64,000 bases of DNA from the NCBI GenBank assembly GCA_016806145.1, contig CP063167.1, forward strand, positions 864,501-928,500, in the 5' to 3' direction. The notes beneath the pieces were generated by a model. That model searched no databases. It had not been told where the DNA came from and worked only from the letters and a program-made list of their open reading frames with translations. The first letter of the stretch is position 1. Each line of letters opens with the position of its first letter. This stretch comes from Variovorax paradoxus. GTDB taxonomy: Bacteria; Pseudomonadota; Gammaproteobacteria; Burkholderiales; Burkholderiaceae_C. Below, piece after piece: positions 16,980 through 25,723 of this stretch. The translations under genes and the position numbers were made by a program.

Positions 16980-17981
16980 TCATTCGCTCAGGTGCAGGCC
17001 ATTGGCCACGATCAGCGCCTTCCACTTCTGCAGCTCGTTTTTGAAGACCAACTTGGTCGCGGCGGGCGGCTGGTACGCCACGTTGAATCCGCCGGTCTCC
17101 AGCAGCGTGATGGTTGCGGCGTCCTGCGTGACCTGCTGCAGGGCGGCGGTCAGCTGCGCCTCGATGGCAGCCGGCAGGCCGGGCGGCGCGACAATGGCCG
17201 AGCGGTAGATCGAGTTGATCTGCGGGTAGCCCGCTTCCGCCATGGTGGGCACGTTGGGCATCAGCGCGATCCGCTTGGGCGACGTGATCGCCAGCGCGCG
17301 GACACTGCCGGCCTTGACGTGGCTCAGCACGCCCGTGGTCGCGGGGAAAGCGAAGGCCACGCGGCCCGACATGAGGTCGGGCAGCAGCGCGCCGGTGCCC
17401 TTGTACGGAACGTCGGTCAGGTCCGCGGCGATGAGGCTCTTGAACTGCTCGCCGAGCAGGTGGGGCAGGCTGCCCACGCCGCTGGTGGCATAGCTCACCG
17501 TGCCCGGATGGGCCTTGATGTGGCTGACCAGTTCGGCGACGGTGTTGACTGGAAGGCTGGGCGGCGTGCACAGCACCAGCGGCAGGCCGCCCGGGCTTCC
17601 GATGAAAGTGAATGCCTGCGGGTCGTAGTTGATCTTGCGGGTGGCCGGCCCGATGGACAACGCACCGTCGTCGGTCAGGTGGAGGGTGTAACCGTCGGCG
17701 GGCGACTTCGCCACCAAGTCGGCCGCGAGCATGCCGCTGGCGCCGGGCCTGTAGTCCATGATCACCGGCTGCTTGAGCAGTTTCTGCATGCCCTCGGCCA
17801 GCAGCCGCGCCGTGGTGTCGCCGGCGCCGCCGGGGCCGTAGCCGATCACCAGCTTGATGGGCCTGCTGGGCCAGGCGGCCGGTTGTGCGAAGGCCGGCAG
17901 GGCCAGCGCTGACAGCGCCGCCTGGGCCAGGAAGTCACGGCGGCCCGCCGATGCGGGGCGTTGGGTCAGGTTCTTCGACAT
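16980..17981 (-). CDS. Bug/TctC-family tripartite tricarboxylate receptor, Tat-type signal
   Basis: A 333-residue receptor. The signal has twin arginines (GRRDFLAQAALSALALPAFA), unusual for Bug proteins but seen in Burkholderiales. The mature part begins WPSRPIKLVIGYGPGGAGDT and continues PVIMDYRPGASGMLAADLVA and SGRVAFAFPATTGVLSHV. It is a second receptor in the operon, 29 bp upstream of the lyase gene. Two receptors of low mutual similarity suggest two ligands or successive transport substrates. Confidence 0.93.
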   Translation of the reverse strand: MSKNLTQRPASAGRRDFLAQAALSALALPAFAQPAAWPSRPIKLVIGYGPGGAGDTTARLLAEGMQKLLKQPVIMDYRPGASGMLAADLVAKSPADGYTLHLTDDGALSIGPATRKINYDPQAFTFIGSPGGLPLVLCTPPSLPVNTVAELVSHIKAHPGTVSYATSGVGSLPHLLGEQFKSLIAADLTDVPYKGTGALLPDLMSGRVAFAFPATTGVLSHVKAGSVRALAITSPKRIALMPNVPTMAEAGYPQINSIYRSAIVAPPGLPAAIEAQLTAALQQVTQDAATITLLETGGFNVAYQPPAATKLVFKNELQKWKALIVANGLHLSE

Positions 17982-18003
17982 GTCATGCTCCTTGTGCGGT
18001 CGG

Positions 18004-19035
18004 TTACTTCATCAGGCCGTTGGCGCTCATCCACGCCTGGATGCGGGCGGCGACCTGGTCGGAGTTGCGGTCCATCATCACCATGTGCGAGTTGCCCTTG
18101 ATGCCGCTGGCCGGCAGGTCCAGCAGGTCGGCCACGCCGCCCTGGGCCAGCAATGCGGCGCGATAGCGATCGGGCGCGGTGCGTAGCCTGGCCCAGCCCT
18201 CGTTGCCGGCCAGGTTGTCTCCCCACACGAACAGGTGCGGTACACCCTTGACGGTGGTGAGGTTCACGCCGGCCGGGTCGGGCGCGCCACCCGGCTCCAC
18301 CGCGACGATGCCCTTGACCATGCCCGGCGCGTTCAGCGAAGCCTGCATGGCAAAGGCCGAGCCCTGGCTGTGCACGACGATCACGCATGGGCAGACCTTG
18401 GCCACCAGCGCGTCGTAGGCGGCCTGGGTCGCGACGTTGTTGGTGGCCCAGCGCGGCACGGCCTGCTTGGCAAACTGGTCGAAGGCCTCCACCGGGAACT
18501 GCCCACCTGGGTACGCCACCCGCTGCGCCGGATCCTTGCTGTAGCCGGCGCCGATGCGGAAGCCTTCCCAGGCCTCCTGCTTGGGCCGGAAAAACGGTTC
18601 GCTGGTGTAGATCTCGGGGTAGCGTGACCAGGATGCGCGCCCGCGCTCGACCGCGTCGGACACATAGACGTCGTGCCCCGCCTGGAGGAAGTACTGCTGC
18701 CAGCCGGATGCGCCGTCCGGCTTGGTCTCCCAGGTCACGCCCGTGAGGCCACCGCCATGCCACATCAGCAGCGGATAGCGGGCGCGCGGCGCGGCCAGCC
18801 TCACGTACTGCACGTAGAGCTGGCCGGTTTCGAACTCGCCGTTGGGGTTGACCTTCATCACCGGCGCGCTGGGCGTCAGGCGGAGCTCGCGTTCGGCGAG
18901 GCCCGACAGCGCGACCTGCGTCCCGCCGGCATGGAAGCTGCCGACTTCGCTGACCTGAAAGCCGCCCGTCGTGGCGCAGCCGCCAACGAGGGCCGCCGCT
19001 GCCAGCAGCATGACGCTTGCGAACGACCTTTCCAT
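18004..19035 (-). CDS. Alpha/beta-hydrolase esterase, predicted lipoprotein
   Basis: A 343-residue protein. A lipobox LVGGC ends the signal peptide at Cys20, so it should be lipid-anchored in the envelope. Hydrolase elements: LLMWHGGGLTGVTWE (oxyanion region), VVHSQGSAF (nucleophile elbow, Ser in GxSxG-like HSQGS), GVPHLFVWGD (acid strand), and GNSHMVMMD (His). The probable role is to release an acid from an ester outside the cytoplasm for uptake by the Bug receptors. It is the first gene of the minus-strand operon and divergent from the GntR regulator. Confidence 0.88.
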   Translation of the reverse strand: MERSFASVMLLAAAALVGGCATTGGFQVSEVGSFHAGGTQVALSGLAERELRLTPSAPVMKVNPNGEFETGQLYVQYVRLAAPRARYPLLMWHGGGLTGVTWETKPDGASGWQQYFLQAGHDVYVSDAVERGRASWSRYPEIYTSEPFFRPKQEAWEGFRIGAGYSKDPAQRVAYPGGQFPVEAFDQFAKQAVPRWATNNVATQAAYDALVAKVCPCVIVVHSQGSAFAMQASLNAPGMVKGIVAVEPGGAPDPAGVNLTTVKGVPHLFVWGDNLAGNEGWARLRTAPDRYRAALLAQGGVADLLDLPASGIKGNSHMVMMDRNSDQVAARIQAWMSANGLMK

Positions 19036-19089
19036 CTACTGCTCCTTGTCTCCGACGACGGGCTGTGAAACTCGCCCGCCCGAATCTGT

Positions 19090-19113
19090 TGTTGTCATAT
19101 TGTTATTACAACA
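19090..19113. promoter_or_regulatory. Candidate GntR operator: TGTTGT-N12-ACAACA
   Basis: Perfect six-base inverted arms at 19090-19095 and 19108-19113, with an inner TTGT-N4-ACAA palindrome at 19100-19111. This AT-rich element stands out in the divergent promoter region between the esterase operon and the GntR gene. Its GT-N4-AC core fits HutC/FadR-type GntR sites. Binding is inferred. Confidence 0.5.
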
Positions 19114-19173
19114 TAAACTTGAGTCAAGGGGCGAAGCACATGCCTTATGCTGTTTCTTTCAACAGCACCGGCC

Positions 19174-19995
19174 ATGACCCCTTCCCCACTCGAGCACAAC
19201 GCCACGCCCGCCCCGTTCTCCAAGGGGACTTCGCTGCACAGGCAACTCTTCCTCGTACTGAGGGAGGAAATTTCGCGGGGCGTTTTCGGTGACACCGGCG
19301 CACTGCCCAAGGAGGAGGCGCTGTGCGAACGCTTCGGCGTGTCGCGCATCACGGTGCGGCGTGCGCTCGCCGACCTGGCCGCGCTCGGGCTGGTGGAGCG
19401 CCGCCATGGGCGCGGCACCTTCGTGCGTCAGGACCGCGTTCCGATGGCACGCCCCAACCCCAGCCTGGGGCTGATCGACAGCCTGCGCCAGACGGCCAGC
19501 GGCACCGACGTCCAGGTTCTGCTGGTGGAACGCGCCGAGGCGCCGGCCGATGTCGCCGCCATGCTGCAGCTGGCCGCGGGCGAGAAGGCCGTGCATGCCC
19601 TGCGCTTGCGTAGCGTGAGCGGCATGCCCGTCATGCTGAGCGACGCCTGGGTGCCCGCGCAATTGGGCAAACAGGTCACGATGGCGTCACTGCGCAAACA
19701 TGCGCTCTACGAGATCCTGCTGGCGCAAGGTGTGAAGTTCGGCCGGGTGATCCAGGAAATCTCGGCCGACATCAGCGACCCCGCGCGAAGCCGGCTGCTG
19801 CAGACCGAAGTGGGCGTGCCACTGCTAAAGGTAGTGCGCGTGATCCACGACCCTAAGGGCCGGCCGATTCAGTTCATCACCGTCAGCATGACGCCTGAGC
19901 GCAGCCGGATCCTGATGGACTTTGCTGGCGATGCCGTCAACACGCTGAGCGCCGGGTACTTCATGCACGACATCCGGCCTTCACGCCAGCCGTAG
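19174..19995 (+). CDS. GntR-family regulator with UTRA domain
   Basis: A 273-residue protein from the ATG at 19174; a start nine codons earlier (19147) is possible. The N-terminal winged helix (LHRQLFLVLREEISRGVFGD, ALCERFGVSRITVRRALADL, HGRGTFVRQD) is followed by a UTRA effector domain (EKAVHALRLRSVSGMPVMLS, GVPLLKVVRVIHD). UTRA domains bind small molecules. Divergent orientation to the ten-gene operon marks it as the likely local regulator. Confidence 0.93.
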   Translation: MTPSPLEHNATPAPFSKGTSLHRQLFLVLREEISRGVFGDTGALPKEEALCERFGVSRITVRRALADLAALGLVERRHGRGTFVRQDRVPMARPNPSLGLIDSLRQTASGTDVQVLLVERAEAPADVAAMLQLAAGEKAVHALRLRSVSGMPVMLSDAWVPAQLGKQVTMASLRKHALYEILLAQGVKFGRVIQEISADISDPARSRLLQTEVGVPLLKVVRVIHDPKGRPIQFITVSMTPERSRILMDFAGDAVNTLSAGYFMHDIRPSRQP

Positions 19996-20026
19996 GCCGC
20001 AGGCCGCAGGCCGCAGGCTCAGCCTG
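19994..20026. repeat. AGGCCGC x3 tandem repeat followed by a small hairpin
   Basis: Three head-to-tail AGGCCGC units at 19994-20014 overlap the GntR stop codon region. They are followed by CAGGCT-C-AGCCTG (20014-20026), a perfect six-base stem with a one-base loop. There is no T-run, so a terminator role is weak. Confidence 0.35.
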
Positions 20027-20942
20027 GCAGCGCGTGCGCGATGGTGTTGATTTCCATGGAATCCTGACTCGCGGCGGGTGCGGATAAAAACTTGGACTGG
20101 TTTATGCCGCAAGTCCAAGGCTCATCCGGTATTCGATAGGGCGAAGAGAGCCAAGAGCGATCTTGATCCGCTTCTCGTCATGCGCCGCTTGCCGGCTTCA
20201 TGGAACCTAAGCCATGGACACCAGCACCTGCGGCTCATCGTCGTCGACAAAGACCGAGGTGACGACCTGGCCTGGGTAGCGCTGCCGGCTTTACGCCACC
20301 AAGCCGTCGAGATCGGCCGCCGGGGCGTCGGCCGGGAGTACGGCATAGGGCGGATCGTGGTCGAGCCAAATCTCCTCCGAGAACACCAGCGGCAGGCCCG
20401 TGGGGCACGAGGGCCGCGTGTCGGATGCCACAGCACTGCTGCGTAAGCACATACTGGGGACTGTAGAGGCTCTCGCTACAAAGGTCCGCCATGGATAGCC
20501 ATCTTCGTAGCAGTTGTTGAAGATGGCGTCCATACTCCAGATCTCGTAGGCGAGGCGCGTCGCTTTCGCTGCCCTCGGGCAGGCCCCTCACTGGCGACTG
20601 CAACCGGTACGCGCGCTTCAGCCTTGTAGGCGATGCAGTACTCGAGCGCAGCCTCGAACATCAGCAGCCGGCGAAAACCTTTGATTCATTAAATCCTGTC
20701 CCAGGGCCGGCGAGTTCCTTGAGAGTGGTCGCGAGTGTTGGCAGACATTCAACACGGCCGATCGTTGGCCGACGGAGGACGGACAGTGTTCGCGCCGTAC
20801 AGCAAGCTCTCGCAACGAGCCCTGTGCGCATTTCGCGCCGAAAGGAGAAGAGAAGCCGTAGACCCATTTTGCAAACGCAGGGGGCATGCTGTTCTCCATC
20901 CTCTCCCCGAACGTGGGAGCGCCCAAATAGCCACCGCAGGCG
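19996..20942. other. Gene-poor stretch with IS3 relic and unrecognised broken frames
   Basis: Besides the IS3 tail, the minus strand has protein-like but frame-broken pieces. FEAALEYCIAYKAEARVPVA lies near 20660-20600, LAYEIWSMDAIFNNCYEDGY near 20545-20485, and FSEEIWLDHDPPYAVLPADA near 20385-20330. They may derive from one lost gene. I cannot name it. Confidence 0.3.
20102..20181 (-). pseudogene. IS3-family transposase, C-terminal tail relic
   Basis: The minus strand reads KRIKIALGSLRPIEYRMSLG then LAA and a stop at 20104-20102. This is the characteristic end of IS3-group OrfB transposases (the K-LG-LSP-EYR motif). Nothing upstream continues it. Confidence 0.7.
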
Positions 20943-22772
20943 CTATCGAAGGTGCCGCACCGGCTCCATGCCCCATACCGGCGTATCGATCCCCTCCATT
21001 CGTGCCTTCAACTGCAGCGCCAGGTAGAGCGAGTAGTGACGTGACTGGCTGAGATTTCCGCCGTGGAACCACAGCGCCGCCTGGCGAGTCGGCTTCCACA
21101 TGTTGCGCAGTTCACCTTCCCAAGGGCCAGGGTCGCGGGCAGTGTTGGAGCCCACGCCCCAGCACTTGCCCACCCGATCGGCGACCTCGGGCGACACGAT
21201 GTCCGCCACCCACGCATTCATCGAGCCATACCCCGTGGCATACACCAGCAAGTCGGCCTCTAACGTCTCACCGTTGGTCAGCACCACGCGGTTGGCTTCG
21301 ATGCATGCGATGCCCACCCCGCTGCGCAAGCCGATCTTGCCTTCTGCCACGAGCTCGGAGGCGCCCACATCGATGTAGTATCCAGATCCACGGCGCAGGT
21401 ACTTTGTATGCAGGCCTGAGCCATCCTCTCCGAAGTCGAGCATGAAACCGGCCTTGCGCAAACGCGCGTAGAACTCGGCATCCGCCTCGGCGATCTCCTC
21501 GTAGATAGGTACATTCATCCGCGCCGAGAGCTTCAGCGGCGTGGAGGCCTGGATCAAATCGGCCTGGTCCGCGTCGATGCCACGCTCGAGGGCATCCTCC
21601 GAGTAGAGCTTGCCGATTACACGTTGCATCAGGGTGTCGGACTTGACGATCAGCGTCGACGAACGCTGGAGCATCGTGACCTGTGCACCGTGCTCCCACA
21701 GATCTGCGCAAATGTCATGCGCCGAATTGTTCGAGCCGAGTACCACGCAGCGTTTTCCGCGCCAACCCTCACCGCCCTCGTAGGCACTCGAATGGCATTG
21801 CGTACCCGCGAAGGTCTCATGCCCTTCGATGACCGGGGTGCTCGGATAGCCTGAAACACCCAGCGCGAAGACCAGTTGCTTGGGGCGCAACATGATGGTT
21901 TCGCCCTCGCGCCTCACCGTGACCACCCACTCTTGGGTCGCTTCGTCATAGCAGGCGCTGTCGCAACTCGTGGACGACCAATAGTTGATCTCCATGATGC
22001 GCGTATACGCCTCGAGCCAATCGCCGAGCTTGTCCTTGGGCGTGAACACCGGCCAGTCCTCAGGGAAGGGCAGGTAGGGAAGGTGGTCGTACCACACGGG
22101 GTCGTGCAGACACAGCGACTTGTAGCGCTGGCGCCAAGAATCCCCTGCTTTTGCGTTTCGCTCGATCACGAGGGTCGGCACGTCCAGACGACGCAACCGC
22201 GCCGCCAGCGCGATGCCGCCCTGCCCGCCGCCAATGATCACGCAGTAGGGCTGCTTGGTGAGGCCAAGGGTTGCAGCTTCGCGCTCGCGCTCCTCCAGCC
22301 AGGTCGTACGCCCCGGGCCATAGTGGTGGGCGGCCCCCAATGGGCGCAGGCGCCCCTTGCGCTCCTCGAAACCCTTGAGTTCACGCAAGGCGGTAAAGAA
22401 CGTCCAGCATCGGCCGGCGCGCAGCCGCAGGTGCCCCTGGCCTCGCCCCACTGCCGTCTCGAAGCGGAACCATGCACTCACCACGTCCCCCTCGCACTGC
22501 ACACTCGCACGATCGAGCGCCCAAGAGATGGCACCGTCCATGCGCGGCAGCGCGTGCGAGAGCATCTCCTGCACCGACGCTGCGCCCTCGACCGTCTTGA
22601 TGTTCCAAGTGAACGCAAGAAAGTCGCGCCAGAAGCAGTCGGCCTCGAACAAGCCTGGAATTGCCTCGAGCCTGCGTTGGGACAGTGTGTCGGCCAGGGC
22701 GTCGAGCCACTCGGCGACTTGCGCGGCAGCCGTCGATGAGTCGTGAAAGTCAGGAGAGGTCTGGGCGGTCAT
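20943..22772 (-). CDS. Flavin-containing monooxygenase
   Basis: A 609-residue protein. Residues 1-150 resemble an NTF2/SnoaL-like domain (LFEADCFWRDFLAFTWNIKT). FAD binding is CVIIGGGQGGIALAARL near 178, the NADPH motif is VVLGSNNSAHDI near 343, and FAGTQCHSSAY at 321-331 fits the FMO fingerprint FxGxxxHxxxY. This layout is common for bacterial N- or S-oxidising and YUC-like monooxygenases. It is the last gene of the dimethylformamidase-like operon, 48 bp after the ABC ATPase, so it may oxidise the amine released there. Substrate unknown. Confidence 0.9.
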   Translation of the reverse strand: MTAQTSPDFHDSSTAAAQVAEWLDALADTLSQRRLEAIPGLFEADCFWRDFLAFTWNIKTVEGAASVQEMLSHALPRMDGAISWALDRASVQCEGDVVSAWFRFETAVGRGQGHLRLRAGRCWTFFTALRELKGFEERKGRLRPLGAAHHYGPGRTTWLEEREREAATLGLTKQPYCVIIGGGQGGIALAARLRRLDVPTLVIERNAKAGDSWRQRYKSLCLHDPVWYDHLPYLPFPEDWPVFTPKDKLGDWLEAYTRIMEINYWSSTSCDSACYDEATQEWVVTVRREGETIMLRPKQLVFALGVSGYPSTPVIEGHETFAGTQCHSSAYEGGEGWRGKRCVVLGSNNSAHDICADLWEHGAQVTMLQRSSTLIVKSDTLMQRVIGKLYSEDALERGIDADQADLIQASTPLKLSARMNVPIYEEIAEADAEFYARLRKAGFMLDFGEDGSGLHTKYLRRGSGYYIDVGASELVAEGKIGLRSGVGIACIEANRVVLTNGETLEADLLVYATGYGSMNAWVADIVSPEVADRVGKCWGVGSNTARDPGPWEGELRNMWKPTRQAALWFHGGNLSQSRHYSLYLALQLKARMEGIDTPVWGMEPVRHLR

Positions 22773-22820
22773 GGGAAATAGCGATGGTTGTCTCTATGGC
22801 TCTGGTGAGGTGATGGCTCG

Positions 22821-23792
22821 TCAATCAGGCAGTTTCTGCAAATGGCACGCCGCCTGATGGCCTCCCCCCTTGTCCTGCAGCGCGGGCGCTTCGCTGCGAC
22901 AGCGGTCGAACGCGTGACTGCAGCGGGTATGGAAATGACAACCCGCCGGCGGGTTAACCGGACTTGGCACGTCGCCCTTGAGCACGATGCGCCGATGGCC
23001 TTTGGGTTGACCCGGTGCAGCCGACAGCAATGCTTGTGTATAGGGATGGCGAGGCGAGGCGAACAGCTCACGCGCAGTACCCTGCTCCACGATACGGCCG
23101 AGGTACATCACGGCCACGCGGTGTGTCATGTGTTCGACGATGCCCAGATCGTGACTGATGAACAGCAAGGCCAGTCCGAGCTCCGCCTGCAAGTCCTGCA
23201 GCAGGTTGACGATCTGTGCCTTCACCGACACATCGAGCGCCGAGACCGCTTCGTCGCAGATCACGAGCTGTGGATTCGAGGCCAATGCGCGCGCGATGCA
23301 GATGCGTTGACGCTGGCCGCCCGAGAACTCGTGGGGATAGCGGCGCGCGGCATCGCGCGGCAGCCGAACAAGGTCCAGCAATCGCTCCACGCGGGCACCC
23401 TGCGCTTGCCCGGACAGGCCTGGCTCGAAGTTCTCGATCGGTTCGGCAAGCACCTGCGCCACGGTCATACGAGGGTTGAGGCTCGCGAACGGATCCTGGA
23501 ACACCACCTGCAACTTCTGGCGCATCGGTCGCAGCTGCCTTGCAGACAGGTTGTCGATACGCTGTCCATCCAGGCGCACTTCCCCCCCCGTGAGATCGAA
23601 CAGGCGCAGCACGGATCGACCCACAGTCGATTTTCCGCATCCCGACTCGCCCACCAGCGACAAGGTCTCACCCCGCTCCACATGGAACGAGACGCCGTCC
23701 ACCGCATGCACTTTCCCCGTCGCCTGGCCAAGCCAGCTGCGCTTGAGCGGGAAATGTTTCTTCAGGTTCGTGACCTCGAGCAAATGGCTCAT
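22821..23792 (-). CDS. Dipeptide/oligopeptide-type ABC transporter ATP-binding protein (DppF/OppF-like)
   Basis: A 323-residue ATPase starting [20 protein letters not shown]. The start is fixed by a 4-bp overlap with the DppD-like gene. Walker [13 protein letters not shown], signature [12 protein letters not shown], and Walker [14 protein letters not shown] (Ala where Pro is usual; catalytic Glu kept) are followed by the OppD/F-type C-terminal Cys cluster [14 protein letters not shown]. It energises the importer with the gene at 23789. Confidence 0.95.
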   Translation of the reverse strand: MSHLLEVTNLKKHFPLKRSWLGQATGKVHAVDGVSFHVERGETLSLVGESGCGKSTVGRSVLRLFDLTGGEVRLDGQRIDNLSARQLRPMRQKLQVVFQDPFASLNPRMTVAQVLAEPIENFEPGLSGQAQGARVERLLDLVRLPRDAARRYPHEFSGGQRQRICIARALASNPQLVICDEAVSALDVSVKAQIVNLLQDLQAELGLALLFISHDLGIVEHMTHRVAVMYLGRIVEQGTARELFASPRHPYTQALLSAAPGQPKGHRRIVLKGDVPSPVNPPAGCHFHTRCSHAFDRCRSEAPALQDKGGGHQAACHLQKLPD

Positions 23793-24790
23793 GCAACAAG
23801 CTCCATGGGAATCGTCTCGGCGGGCGCATGATGACAAGCCGCAAAATGCCCACTGGACTTTGCCTCGAGGGCCGGCATCGCGCGGTGGCACAGCTCGGTC
23901 GCCTGAGCACAGCGGCCAGCGAACAGGCAACCATCGATGCGCTGCTTCAGGCTGGGAACCATGCCTGGAATCTCGGTCAGCCTCGAGCGCTGGCCATGCT
24001 GCGAGGCTCCAGGCCGCGGGATCGCAGCGAGCAAGCCGCGCGTGTAGGGATGCCGTGGGCGCGCGAGCAACTCCTCCACTGGCGCCTCCTCAACCTTGCG
24101 TCCGGCGTACATCACCATCACGCGCTCCGCCACATCGGCCACCACACCAAGATCGTGTGTGATCAATACGATGGCCGCTCCGGTGCGGTCCTTGAGCTCG
24201 GCCATCAGGTCGAGGATCTGCGCCTGAATGGTGACGTCCAGCGCAGTCGTCGGCTCGTCGGCGATCAGCAGCTTCGGATTGCAGGCCAGCGCCATCGCGA
24301 TCATCACGCGCTGCCGCATCCCGCCAGAGAGTTGGTGCGGATACTCGTGCAAACGCCGCTCCGGCGCCGGGATACCCACCAATTGCAGCATCTCGACGGC
24401 TCGCCGGGCGGCTGCGCGCTTGTCGAGTTTCTGATGCAAGCGTAGCGTCTCAGCGATCTGGAAGCCTACCGTCAGCACCGGATTCAAGCTGGTCATCGGC
24501 TCCTGAAAGATCATCGAGATCTCGTTGCCACGCACCGCACGCAGCGCGGCGTCGTCCAGCGCCAGCAGATCGCGCTGCTGAAAACGGATGCGCCCGGCGA
24601 TCTTCGCCGGCGGCTCAGGCAGCAGGCGCAGCAGCGACATCGAGGTGACGGACTTTCCGCATCCCGATTCCCCCACTATCGCCAGCGTCTCGCCTTCGTT
24701 CACGTGAAACGACAGGCCGTCGACGGCCCGGTTGATACCGTCGGGCGTACGGAAGTGCACGCGCAGGTTTTCCACTTCGAGCAGCGCCAT
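23789..24790 (-). CDS. Dipeptide/oligopeptide-type ABC transporter ATP-binding protein (DppD/OppD-like)
   Basis: A 333-residue ATPase. Walker [13 protein letters not shown] near residue 38, signature [15 protein letters not shown], Walker [14 protein letters not shown], then the peptide-importer tail with [14 protein letters not shown]. It pairs with the DppF-like protein. It is separated by 3 bp from the permease gene upstream. Confidence 0.95.
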   Translation of the reverse strand: MALLEVENLRVHFRTPDGINRAVDGLSFHVNEGETLAIVGESGCGKSVTSMSLLRLLPEPPAKIAGRIRFQQRDLLALDDAALRAVRGNEISMIFQEPMTSLNPVLTVGFQIAETLRLHQKLDKRAAARRAVEMLQLVGIPAPERRLHEYPHQLSGGMRQRVMIAMALACNPKLLIADEPTTALDVTIQAQILDLMAELKDRTGAAIVLITHDLGVVADVAERVMVMYAGRKVEEAPVEELLARPRHPYTRGLLAAIPRPGASQHGQRSRLTEIPGMVPSLKQRIDGCLFAGRCAQATELCHRAMPALEAKSSGHFAACHHAPAETIPMELVA

Positions 24791-24793
24791 CTC

Positions 24794-25723
24794 TTAGATC
24801 CCCTTGGCCACGCGCGGATCCAGCGCATCGCGCAGACCATCGCCCAGCAGATTGATGGCCAGCACCGTGGCCGACAGAAACACGGCCGGGATGAAGACGA
24901 TGTAGGGCTTCACCTGCCACAGCGCCCTGCCCTCGGCCATGATGTTGCCCCAAGAGGGCGTCGACGGCGGAATGCCCGCCCCGATGAACGACAGCATGGC
25001 CTCGATGATCATCGCGCTGGCGCAGATGTATGTGGCCTGCACCATCATCGGTGCGATGGTGTTGGGAAGGATGTGGCGCCGGATGATTCGCTGCGTGGGT
25101 GTGCCGGTAGTGATGGCCGCGTCCACGTAGGCCTGCTCACGCAGCGAGAGCACCACGCCGCGCACCAGTCGTGCCACGCGAGGGATTTCCGCGATCGTGA
25201 TGGCGATGATCACGTTTCCAATGCTGCCGCGCGTGAGCGCCATCAGTGCAATGGCCAGCAGGATCGGAGGAATCGACATGAGCGCATCCATCGCGCGCAT
25301 CACTGGACCGTCGGCCCAACGCACGAAGCCTGACAGCAAGCCGATGGCAAGCCCGATGGCAGTTGCGATGCAAGCCACCGAAAACCCCACGACGAGCGAG
25401 ACGCGGGTGCCCAGCAGAACGCGCGAGTAGACGTCCCGACCGAGCATGTCGGTGCCGAACCAAAAGTCCGCGGACGGCGCACGGGTACGCCGCGCTGGCG
25501 CAATCGCACTTGGGTCGACCGTGCCGAGCCAGGGGGCGAAGATTCCGATCAGCACCAGGAGCAACAGCAAACCGCCGCCGATGGCGATCGTGGGATGGCG
25601 GCGCACGAAGCCAATCCAGCCGCGGCGCACCTTGACCGGCGGGAGCAGCTCAGGCTGCGAAGCGGCCTCGGACGGAGACACGGGCACCGCGCGCACTTCC
25701 ACGGGGATGTGAAGGGAGTTCAA
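24794..25723 (-). CDS. ABC transporter permease (DppC-like)
   Basis: A 309-residue inner-membrane protein. One N-terminal membrane segment (IAIGGGLLLLLVLIGIFAPW) is followed by the periplasmic loop with FWFGTDMLGRDVYSR and five further helices. The EAA-type cytoplasmic loop lies around VVLSLREQAYVDAAI, and GAGIPPSTPSWGNIM is the family C-terminal motif. It overlaps the DppB-like gene by 4 bp. Confidence 0.95.
   Translation of the reverse strand: MNSLHIPVEVRAVPVSPSEAASQPELLPPVKVRRGWIGFVRRHPTIAIGGGLLLLLVLIGIFAPWLGTVDPSAIAPARRTRAPSADFWFGTDMLGRDVYSRVLLGTRVSLVVGFSVACIATAIGLAIGLLSGFVRWADGPVMRAMDALMSIPPILLAIALMALTRGSIGNVIIAITIAEIPRVARLVRGVVLSLREQAYVDAAITTGTPTQRIIRRHILPNTIAPMMVQATYICASAMIIEAMLSFIGAGIPPSTPSWGNIMAEGRALWQVKPYIVFIPAVFLSATVLAINLLGDGLRDALDPRVAKGI

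Noticed and set aside
19994..20014. Possible CRISPR or VNTR from the AGGCCGC repeats
   Set aside because: Only three 7-bp units with no spacers; too short for either.
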